Below, one piece after another: positions 41,027 to 48,377 of a DNA stretch of 64,000 nucleotides. Source of the DNA: SKLM01 sp964542755 (GTDB lineage Bacteria; Chloroflexota; Anaerolineae; B4-G1); assembly GCA_964542755.1 (NCBI GenBank), contig CAZIWL010000002.1:39592-103591 (forward strand). The letters run 5' to 3'. Position numbers and translations under genes: made by a program. The stretch's first letter is position 1; each line of letters opens with the position of its first letter. Below the pieces are notes generated by a model. That model saw nothing but the letters and a program-made list of their open reading frames with translations, ran no database searches and was not told the origin of the DNA.

Positions 41027-42397
41027 CTAGCCGTGCTCTCCCCGCACGAGCTCCCGCGAGATCCGGTTGTGACGCTCCACGACAGGACCCAACTCGAGGG
41101 TGGCGAGGTGGCCATCCTCCACCACGATCCTGCCGTTGATGATCGAAAGATCAACACCTTGCGGCTGACAGAACACGAGCGGCGCCAAGGGGTCGTGGAG
41201 CCCGCCTGCGTAGTCAAGTCGGTTCAGGCTGACCCCAATGACGTCGGCGGCCTTGCCCGGCGACAGCTGCCCGATGTCCTCCCTGCCCAGCACCTCTGCC
41301 CCGCCCCGAGTTGCCATCCACAGTACGTCTTCGGCGGAAAGCGCCGTCGGAGCTCCCTGAACCCGCTGGAGGAGTAGTGCCATACGTGCCTCCGCCAGCA
41401 AGTGCGATGAATCGTTGCTGGCGGACCCGTCGACGCCCAGCGCCACCTTCGCGCCCGCGTCAAGGAGGGAGCGGATCGGCGCGATGCCAGAACCCAACCG
41501 CATATTCGAGCTGGGACAGTGGCAGACCCCTGTGCCCGTCTCGGCGAACAGCTCGATCTCCTCGGGACTGAGATGGACGCAATGGACGTGCCAGACATCC
41601 TCCCTCATCCAACCCAGGTCATCCGCATATGCCACCGGCCTCCGTCCGAAACGCTCCAGACAGAACGCCTCCTCATCCTTCGTCTCCGCCAGATGCGTGT
41701 GGAGCATCACTCCGTACGAGCGGGCCAGGGCCGCCGACTCACGCATAAGCTCCGGCGTGACGGAGAAGGGCGAACAGGGCGCCACCGCGACACGCATCAT
41801 CGCACCCGGCTCGGGATCATGGTAGGTCTCGATCGCCCGCCGTGTGTCCTGGAGGATGAAGTCCTCACCCTCCACGACCTCATCCGGCGGCAGTCCCCCC
41901 TCGCTCTGCCCCAGGCTCATCGACCCTCGGCAAGGCTGGAAGCGTATTCCGATCTCCTTTGCCGCACGGATCTCATCGTCGATGCGGCAGTTTCCTGGAT
42001 AGATATACAGGTGATCGGATGCCGTCGTACAGCCTGATAGCATCAGCTCCGCGAGCCCTACCAGCGCACTCGTATAGATCGCCTCAGGCGTCATCCCCGC
42101 CCAGATGCCATACAGGATCTTCAGCCACTTGAAGAGCGGGGCATCCTGCACGCCCGGCACAGCTCGTGTGAGAGTCTGATACAAATGGTGATGCGTGTTC
42201 ACCAAGCCAGGCAGGACGACCATCCCGCTGGCGTCGATGACCTCGTCGGCATGATCGGGAAGCTCCGACGTAGGTCCTACCTGGGCGATCGTGTTGTCGC
42301 GCACGTAGAGACCGCCGTCGGGAATCAGGCGATTCGACTCCCCATGCCCCTCCATCGTCACGAGGAGCTCCGCGTCCTTGAGCAATAGGGTGGACAA
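41027..42397 (-). CDS. 8-Oxoguanine deaminase (SsnA-like amidohydrolase)
   Basis: A 456-residue metal-dependent deaminase. It closely follows the 8-oxoguanine deaminase pattern: LPGLVNTHHHLYQTLTRAVPG (metal His pair), DAPLFKWLKILYGIW, LGQSEGGLPPDEVVE, APCSPFSVTPEL, HTHLAETKDEEAF, CHCPSSNMRLGSGIAP and LGVDGSASNDSSH (catalytic Asp). This enzyme converts 8-oxoguanine to uric acid and ammonia; SsnA and guanine deaminase are relatives. The start is set at TTG 42397 because AAGGAGG lies six bases upstream, whereas the ATG further up overlaps that SD. A promoter at 42524-42552 serves it, and the galT-like gene follows 13 bases after its stop. Confidence 0.9.
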   Translation of the reverse strand: MSTLLLKDAELLVTMEGHGESNRLIPDGGLYVRDNTIAQVGPTSELPDHADEVIDASGMVVLPGLVNTHHHLYQTLTRAVPGVQDAPLFKWLKILYGIWAGMTPEAIYTSALVGLAELMLSGCTTASDHLYIYPGNCRIDDEIRAAKEIGIRFQPCRGSMSLGQSEGGLPPDEVVEGEDFILQDTRRAIETYHDPEPGAMMRVAVAPCSPFSVTPELMRESAALARSYGVMLHTHLAETKDEEAFCLERFGRRPVAYADDLGWMREDVWHVHCVHLSPEEIELFAETGTGVCHCPSSNMRLGSGIAPIRSLLDAGAKVALGVDGSASNDSSHLLAEARMALLLQRVQGAPTALSAEDVLWMATRGGAEVLGREDIGQLSPGKAADVIGVSLNRLDYAGGLHDPLAPLVFCQPQGVDLSIINGRIVVEDGHLATLELGPVVERHNRISRELVRGEHG

Positions 42398-42523
42398 AAT
42401 GGTCCTCCTTGGCATTCCCGGTACGGGGCAGAGGAGGTTTAGGCAAACCCGAGAGCGGACGTCGCAGGTGGAGGGTCGCCGCGCCTCTGATGAAGTTGTT
42501 GGGGTCCGCCGCGTGTCGAGGCC

Positions 42524-42552
42524 AGTGTAGCACAGCCCCCGTGATTTGGCAA
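42524..42552 (-). promoter_or_regulatory. Promoter of the 8-oxoguanine deaminase operon
   Basis: Minus strand TTGCCA (42552-42547), 17 bases, TACACT (42529-42524). Predicted start is near 42517. Divergent from the MmgE/PrpD promoter 40 bases away. Confidence 0.7.
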
Positions 42553-42591
42553 AGACCGTCCCAACTGCGGGTCTACGGACTCCCTCTGCCC

Positions 42592-42620
42592 TTTCCACGC
42601 CCGATCTTGTTAGGTATAAT
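42592..42620 (+). promoter_or_regulatory. Promoter of the MmgE/PrpD gene
   Basis: TTTCCA (42592-42597), 17 bases, perfect TATAAT (42615-42620). It rules out any start for the next gene upstream of about 42625. Confidence 0.65.
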
Positions 42621-42662
42621 CGAAGAACCATCTGGCCCCTGAAGCCTCTCGCGAGGCCGCGG

Positions 42663-44081
42663 ATGTCCTGGGCCAGGCGGGTTTGTGCGCCGCTTTGGGC
42701 GGCACAACACGTAGTGCGAAAACGCGTGGAGGGATGCTTGGGCGGCAGTCGACTCATCGCCGATTTCGTCACTGAAACGTCCTGGAACCGGATTCCAGCG
42801 GACACTCAGCGCATTGCCCGTATGGCACTGCTGGACAGCGTGGGAGCGACGCTCGCCGGGACGCAGACCCCTGTGAGTAGGATCGCTGCCGATGTCGCCG
42901 CAACTTGCTGGTCCGGCGACGCGTCGACCATCTTTCTCCACGCACGGCGCTCTTCGGCAGCCGGTGCCGCATTCGCGAATGCGTACGCCGCCAATGCCAT
43001 CGATATCGACGACTGTGCGCTCTACACCAAGGGCCATCCCGGGGCCCAGATCGTTCCGACAGCCTTGGCACTCTCCGAGGCTCTGACTCTCAGCGGCAGT
43101 GACTTGCTGACCGGCATCGTCGTCGGCTACGAGGTGGCCCATCGGGCGGCCCGCATCTGGCACGCGACCCACGATGTCTACCAGGCCTGCGGGTCTTGGG
43201 GCTCGATGGCCTGCGCTGCGGTCGCCTCCCATCTGATGGAGCTCAATGCAGAGCAGACTAGACACGCTCTGGGCGTCGCGGAATACCACGCGCCCAACTT
43301 ACCCATGATGCGGGACATCGACCACCCTGCCATGGTTAAGCACGGTGTCGGGTGGGGTGCCATGAATGGCATCCTCTCCGCCCAGCTCGCCGAGCGGGGA
43401 TTCACCGGGATTCCCAGCCTCTTCGACTTCCAGTCGCATCAGGACTGGGTGGCGGACATCGGTGACCATTACATAATGACTGACGGCCTGGCGTGGAAGC
43501 GGTATGCCTGCTGCGCCTGGGTTCACGCGATCATCATGGCGGCGGATCAGCTGATGACCGCGTACGATTTTACGGCAGGGGAGATAGATCACGTCGTGGT
43601 CGAGACCTTCCACGAGGCACTGTGCCTTGGAACGGATCTGCCCACCACGACGGAAGAGGCTCAATTCAATCTCGCATGGCCCGTGGCGGCCTTCATCGTC
43701 GACGGTGAGGTCGGACCCGATCAGATACTGACCCCAGTCCTGGCCAGGAAGGAGATCCGTGACTTGGCCCAGAGGATCTCCGTCGTCGAGACTGAAGAGA
43801 TGACTCGGCTTTACCGCCTGGCGTGCCAGGGCAACCCTGAGGGCAAGTACGTCAGCCGAGTGACTTTCCGACTCCGCGACGGGCGTGCGCTTGAGAGCGA
43901 CGCTGTCGAGGGCGAGATCAACTACCCACAAAGAACTTGGGACCTCGACAGCCTGGAGGACAAGTTCCGCTGGCTCACCGTCCGAGTCCTTGAGCCGGAT
44001 CACACGGACCGCGTGCTGGAGACCATTCACGCAGCCGAACACCTTTCGGACGTAAAGGACTTGACCGCGCTGCTCTCGTAG
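42663..44081 (+). CDS. MmgE/PrpD-family protein
   Basis: A protein of about 472 residues in the 2-methylcitrate dehydratase family, whose other members act on iminodisuccinate, cis-aconitate and related acids. Family features: ARMALLDSVGATLAG near the N terminus, AFANAYAANAIDIDDCALYTKGHPG (the conserved DD and H), VGYEVAHRAARIWH, GSWGSMACAAVA, HGVGWGAMNGILSAQLAERGFTG and WKRYACCAWVHAIIMAADQL. Substrate is unknown. The start could be ATG 42663, GTG 42715 or TTG 42736 (GGAGGG four bases upstream); the predicted -10 box excludes earlier ones. A zinc alcohol dehydrogenase follows in the same direction after 120 bases. Confidence 0.85.
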   Translation: MSWARRVCAPLWAAQHVVRKRVEGCLGGSRLIADFVTETSWNRIPADTQRIARMALLDSVGATLAGTQTPVSRIAADVAATCWSGDASTIFLHARRSSAAGAAFANAYAANAIDIDDCALYTKGHPGAQIVPTALALSEALTLSGSDLLTGIVVGYEVAHRAARIWHATHDVYQACGSWGSMACAAVASHLMELNAEQTRHALGVAEYHAPNLPMMRDIDHPAMVKHGVGWGAMNGILSAQLAERGFTGIPSLFDFQSHQDWVADIGDHYIMTDGLAWKRYACCAWVHAIIMAADQLMTAYDFTAGEIDHVVVETFHEALCLGTDLPTTTEEAQFNLAWPVAAFIVDGEVGPDQILTPVLARKEIRDLAQRISVVETEEMTRLYRLACQGNPEGKYVSRVTFRLRDGRALESDAVEGEINYPQRTWDLDSLEDKFRWLTVRVLEPDHTDRVLETIHAAEHLSDVKDLTALLS

Positions 44082-44200
44082 TGCCACAATCCGACCTGAT
44101 CTCGTCCTCCGAGCACCTTGCGACTGCCAACGTGCGGGCCGAAGGTCCGGCTTCAAGAAGCACAAACGAACGAGACCAACGACAAAGGAGATCGCAAACG

Positions 44201-45229
44201 ATGAAAGCCGTTCAGATCGTCGAAATCGGCGCCCCGCTTCAGGAGCGCGAGGTCATGCTACCCAAGGTAGGAGAGCGGGACGTGCTGGTCCGCGTCAGAG
44301 CGGCAGGCATCTGCCATTCAGACGCCCACTACCGGGCTGGAAACTCGCCGGTCGCTCCACTTCCCATTACCCCGGGCCACGAGGTCGCCGGCGTCATCGA
44401 GGAGGTCGGGTCGCAGGTCACCAACGTGCAGGTCGGCGACCGCGTATGCCTTCACTACCTCACAACCTGCGGGGATTGTCACTACTGCGCCCTTGGCAGC
44501 GAGCAGTTCTGTGTCGAGGCCTCCATGATCGGCAAGTACCGGGACGGAGGCTACGCTGAGGCGATCGTCATCCCCGCCCGCAGCGCCGTCCCCCTTCCGG
44601 ACGAGATCCCCTTCGTGCAGGGCGCGGTCATGATGTGCTCGTCGGCCACGTCGTTCCACGCCCTCCGCAAGGGTCGTCTTCATCCTGGCGAGACGGTGGC
44701 CGTTTTCGGCGTCGGGGGGTTGGGGATGTCGGCCGTTCAGCTCGCCGCGACTATGGGCGCGCTAGATGTCTACGCTGTGGATATCAACGAGGAGCGGTTG
44801 GCTATGGCCGAGGGCCTTGGGGCCATCCCCGTCAACGCCTCCCAGAAGGATCCCATCGAGGAGATCCGTCGACTTACCGACGGCAGGGGCACGGACGTCT
44901 CTCTCGAGCTCGTGGGCTTGCCATCCACGATGAAGCAGGCCGTGCAGTCCCTGGCTTTCTTCGGCCGCGCCGTGCTGGTCGGCATCGCCTCCGAGCCGCT
45001 ACAAGTGGATACCTACGCCGATCTCCTGGGTCGCGAGGCTGAGGTCATTGGCTCGGCCGATCACCTTCTCCAGGAGCTGCCTTTGCTCATCGAGTACGCC
45101 CGGCGCGGCGTCCTCGATCTTTCCGACGTGGTAACCCGGACCGTGGATCTGAACGCCGACGCCATCAACGAGGTCCTGGACGGACTGGAGACCTTCGGCC
45201 GCGGTGTTCGAACCGTGATAACGCCGTGA
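44201..45229 (+). CDS. Zinc-dependent alcohol dehydrogenase (MDR family)
   Basis: A 342-residue medium-chain dehydrogenase. Catalytic zinc ligands appear in AAGICHSDAHY and TPGHEVAGVIEEVG. The structural zinc lobe is CGDCHYCALGSEQFC. The Rossmann motif is VFGVGGLGMSAVQ, and the acidic residue after it (YAVDINEE) points to NAD rather than NADP. The family oxidises primary or secondary alcohols or related substrates; the actual one is unknown. Start ATG 44201 (MKAVQI) has AAAGGAG ten bases upstream and begins where homologues do. It follows the MmgE/PrpD gene in the same direction and may share its transcript. Confidence 0.92.
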   Translation: MKAVQIVEIGAPLQEREVMLPKVGERDVLVRVRAAGICHSDAHYRAGNSPVAPLPITPGHEVAGVIEEVGSQVTNVQVGDRVCLHYLTTCGDCHYCALGSEQFCVEASMIGKYRDGGYAEAIVIPARSAVPLPDEIPFVQGAVMMCSSATSFHALRKGRLHPGETVAVFGVGGLGMSAVQLAATMGALDVYAVDINEERLAMAEGLGAIPVNASQKDPIEEIRRLTDGRGTDVSLELVGLPSTMKQAVQSLAFFGRAVLVGIASEPLQVDTYADLLGREAEVIGSADHLLQELPLLIEYARRGVLDLSDVVTRTVDLNADAINEVLDGLETFGRGVRTVITP

Positions 45230-45524
45230 GGAGGGGCTCGTATGCCCAAGGCATCCCGCCAGCAATCCCGCGGAGGCCCGCTGCCGCAGGACGACGGACG
45301 CATTCGTGGGCACGCCGATGGCACCTTCAGCCCAGCGTGTCCCTGGCGAGCTGGCCGGGATCGAAGCACCACCAGGCCGTCGATCGATACCTGTGGTGGA
45401 CAAGACTACAGCGAGTCCCTGCGGCCATCCGAAGAGCCTGGGAAAGGTCCAGTTTCTCTCTGCGGATCCGTCTCGCGGAGCCCAACGCTCCCTCTAACCG
45501 CCCTACTTCAAGGCAGGAGGCCCC
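45230..45524 (+). other. Intergenic stretch after the alcohol dehydrogenase
   Basis: Almost 300 bases without a convincing gene. A strong SD (GAGGAGGGG, five bases before ATG 45242) opens a 100-codon frame running into the NUDIX start, but its composition (Arg/Pro/Ser-rich, no domain) looks non-coding. A decayed gene is possible. Confidence 0.3.
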
Positions 45525-46085
45525 ATGTCCATCCACGACTATGAGCACCCCGCCCTGACGGCGGACGTCGTCCTCCTCGCCCTGGGAGAGGGTGACCCGC
45601 GCGTTCTGCTCGTCCAGCGGGGCAACCCACCGTTTAGGGGGATGTGGGCCTTCCCAGGCGGCTTTGTCGATGTGGGAGAACCACCAAGCGACGCAGCGGC
45701 GCGCGAACTCCGGGAGGAGACCGGCATCCAAGACCTTCACCTTGAGCAACTCCGCGCCTTCGGCGCCCCCGGGCGCGATCCCCGGGGCCACGTGGTTACC
45801 ATCGCCTATCTGTCTGTCATCGCCGGCCACGCCATGCCTTTGTTGAAGCCGGGCAGTGATGCAGCCAAAGCCCGCTGGTGGTCCATCCGTGGATTGCCGG
45901 CTTTGGCTTTCGACCATCACGAGATCCTCACCTATGCTCTTGGGCGTGTGCATGCTGGGCTGGGGTGTCTTTCGTTGAGCACCCACACACCCTGCCGCCT
46001 GCCCGGAGACCTCCCGCTGAACGATCTGCGGGCGGGGTGCTCGGTCATCGCTGAGGTCTTAAGGGGGAGACAGCTAAGACTGTGA
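45525..46085 (+). CDS. NUDIX hydrolase (ADP-ribose pyrophosphatase-like)
   Basis: Cleaves a nucleoside diphosphate linked to another group. The full NUDIX box, GGFVDVGEPPSDAAARELRE followed by ETG, fits GX5EX7REUXEEXG. The preceding VLLALGEGDPRVLLVQRGNPPFRGMWAFPGG and later ALAFDHHEIL are typical of ADP-ribose pyrophosphatase or NrtR-type NUDIX domains. The 186-residue length is about 35 longer than the core because of a C-terminal tail without recognised features (CLSLSTHTPCRLPGD onward). ATG 45525 has GGAGG four bases upstream. It stands alone, between the dehydrogenase and MoxR genes. Confidence 0.9.
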   Translation: MSIHDYEHPALTADVVLLALGEGDPRVLLVQRGNPPFRGMWAFPGGFVDVGEPPSDAAARELREETGIQDLHLEQLRAFGAPGRDPRGHVVTIAYLSVIAGHAMPLLKPGSDAAKARWWSIRGLPALAFDHHEILTYALGRVHAGLGCLSLSTHTPCRLPGDLPLNDLRAGCSVIAEVLRGRQLRL

Positions 46086-46217
46086 AGGACGCAGCATGCA
46101 GGCTGCCCGGTAGACCTGGGAAGCGGTCGGCGCGTAATCGTATCGGACCCACCAAACTCCGGATGGGGGTAGAGCCGCTGGGCCCGTGGACGAGCGTGAG
46201 CTCACGTAAGGAGACCG

Positions 46218-47177
46218 ATGGATATTGAGGCTGTACAGAGTGTTACGAGAAGGCTGACCCAGAACGTCGAGCAAGTGATTATCGGAAAGCGAGAGGCTAT
46301 CGAGCTAGTCATCGTGGGGCTTCTGGCGCGAGGCCATATCCTCATCGAGGACGTACCGGGCGTGGGGAAGACGATGCTCGCCCGCTCCCTGGCCACCTCC
46401 CTGGGCTGTACCTTCAGCCGAATTCAGTTCACACCCGATATGCTTCCATCCGACGTCACGGGGGTGTCCATCTTCAACCAGAAGACTCGCGAGTTTGAGT
46501 TCCGGTCGGGGCCAATCATGGCCCAGATCGTCCTGACGGACGAAATCAACCGTGCGACCCCTAAGACCCAGGCCGCGCTCCTTGAGGCTATGCAGGAATT
46601 GCAGGTAACCGTGGACGGCGTGACGCATCCGCTCCCGGCACCCTTCCTTGTGATGGCCACCCAGAATCCCATCGAGTACGAGGGCACCTTCCCCCTTCCA
46701 GAGGCGCAGCTGGACCGCTTCCTCATTCGCATCCGCCTGGGTTACCCAAGGCCGGAGGCCGAGATTGCCATCCTGGAATCCCAGCGCTACGTCCACCCTG
46801 TGACCCAGATCGAGCAGGTGCTGCCCGTGGCCGACCTTCTCTCAGCCCAGGAAACGTTGAAGGACGTCTACGTGGACACCCTCGTCAAAGAGTACATTGT
46901 CGACTTGATCGAGAGGACCCGCCAGCACTCCGATATCTATCTGGGAGCGAGCCCCCGCGGCTCGCTGGCCCTCTACCGAACGGGGCAGGCTTGGGCCGCC
47001 ATGCACGGGCGCGAGTACGTGCTCCCTGACGATGTGAAGCAGCTGGCAATCCCGACGCTGTCCCACCGCATCATCATCAGCCCGGCCGCACGCCTGCGCG
47101 ACGTCACCGGCGAGACCGTGATGCACGAAATCATCGCCTCCGTTCGGGTGCCCGGGGCCGACGTCAGACCTCGCTAG
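46218..47177 (+). CDS. MoxR-family AAA+ ATPase (copy 1)
   Basis: A 319-residue MoxR chaperone-like ATPase. Walker A is EDVPGVGKTMLAR (about residues 44-56), Walker B is IVLTDEINRATPKTQAALLEAMQE, sensor 1 is VMATQNPIEYEGTFPLPEAQLDRF, and the lid has LGASPRGSLALYR. MoxR proteins help mature metal-dependent or VWA-containing partners. Unlike copy 2 at 51.7 kb, this copy has no DUF58 or membrane partner; a lipoprotein gene follows 55 bases later. ATG 46218 has AAGGAG four bases upstream. The two copies share most motifs and are probable paralogues. Confidence 0.93.
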   Translation: MDIEAVQSVTRRLTQNVEQVIIGKREAIELVIVGLLARGHILIEDVPGVGKTMLARSLATSLGCTFSRIQFTPDMLPSDVTGVSIFNQKTREFEFRSGPIMAQIVLTDEINRATPKTQAALLEAMQELQVTVDGVTHPLPAPFLVMATQNPIEYEGTFPLPEAQLDRFLIRIRLGYPRPEAEIAILESQRYVHPVTQIEQVLPVADLLSAQETLKDVYVDTLVKEYIVDLIERTRQHSDIYLGASPRGSLALYRTGQAWAAMHGREYVLPDDVKQLAIPTLSHRIIISPAARLRDVTGETVMHEIIASVRVPGADVRPR

Positions 47178-47232
47178 TCTCGCGGCGGAAAGCCTGGCAG
47201 GATTGTGGACGGGGAATTGGGGAGGATCACCC

Positions 47233-48370
47233 ATGAGGCAGAGAACCGGACTCTTGCTGCTTGGGTTACTCATCCTCGTCTCAATCCTCGGCTGTGTGTC
47301 CTACGAGCTGGCCAAACCGAGGCAGACGCCGTCATCCCCACCGACACTCACATTACGTGCTCCGGCAGAGGCGACGCCGACCACGGCAGGGGAGGGTCCC
47401 CAGGAATCAACCACCGCTGAATCGTCCGACGGAGTTGAACCGACCGAGAGTCCGCCCGCCCCGCTTCGCATCACCTTCGAAGCGGGGGAGACCTCAGCCA
47501 CCCTTACAGGCTGCCTTGACGAGGGCGACATCAGCCGACATAGCTTCATTGCGCAAGAGGCGGGGCCCGTTGTCCTGTCGGTCACCGCTGTGAAGCCCGT
47601 GAGCCTGATTTTCATCCAGAAGGATCACCTACGGGTCAGCAAGCCGGCCGCCCACGATAACAGCTGGCGGGGTGAGCTGCCAACTTCTGGAGAAACGCGT
47701 GGACATCAGATCCACCGAAGCAACACCGTACACGCTGACCCTTACACTTTCTCCAACCCAGGAGGCCTCCATTGAGCTCGTTGAACCGGACGGTAACGAG
47801 TTGTGGCTGGAGGGCACCACCCAGACCATCCGATGGCGCTCATCGGGAGTAGAGGTGGTGGACATCGAGGCAGCATCCGGTGGCAAGGCCTGGCTCGTGG
47901 CTGGTCAGGTGGATGCAGTGTCTGGAAGCTACGTGTGGGCACTCCCCGTGGGGCTGGTAAGTGACCTCGGCGTGGCAAGATCCGATGACATGAGGGTCCA
48001 GGTCTCCAGCAGTCGCGACCCGTCGCTGTACGACCAGAGCGACCGACCGTTCACAGTCGCCTGCCCCCGCATCGAGTTCGATCGCGGGGCCACGTCCGCA
48101 ACCGTCACTCGTACGCTAGAAGCCTCAGGCGGTCGATATCGCTATGTGCGCAAAGCTCTCGACGACCAGGCCGTGACGTTGGAGGTTTCGCCCGCGTCCC
48201 TTGAGGTGACCGTGTGGGGTGCAGTTGAAGGCTCCACATGGGAGATTCCGCCGGGTTCGCGAAACCTCTCCATCGCCGCGCTGCCCGCAGCCCAGGACTA
48301 CTTCATCACCCTGACCAATCCTTCTGACGACATAGCGATTGACTACGTCATGCACGCAACCGTCCGCTGA
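47233..48370 (+). pseudogene. Lipoprotein with PPC-like and Kre9/KNH-like domains, frameshifted
   Basis: One gene in two frames. It starts at ATG 47233 (GGAGG seven bases upstream) with signal helix LLLLGLLILVSILGC (lipobox ILGC). A Thr/Pro/Glu spacer follows, then a beta-sandwich (FEAGETSATLTGCLDEGDIS, then VVLSVTAVKP). Near 47695-47702 the frame breaks: from ELPTSGET it must jump to VDIRSTEATPYTLTLT, and dropping one C near 47698 would restore GETVDIRS. The rest holds a Kre9/KNH-like part (LVEPDGNELWLEGTTQTIRW) and a second sandwich (FDRGATSATVTRTLEASGG). Frameshift, recoding or a base-calling error are possible. It ends seven bases from the dinG stop. Confidence 0.75.
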
Positions 48371-48377
48371 CAACGTA

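Noticed and set aside
45242..45544. 100-codon plus-strand frame with a strong SD after the alcohol dehydrogenase
   Set aside because: Composition is Arg/Pro/Ser-rich without any domain, it overlaps the NUDIX start, and neighbouring frames are equally open because of high GC.
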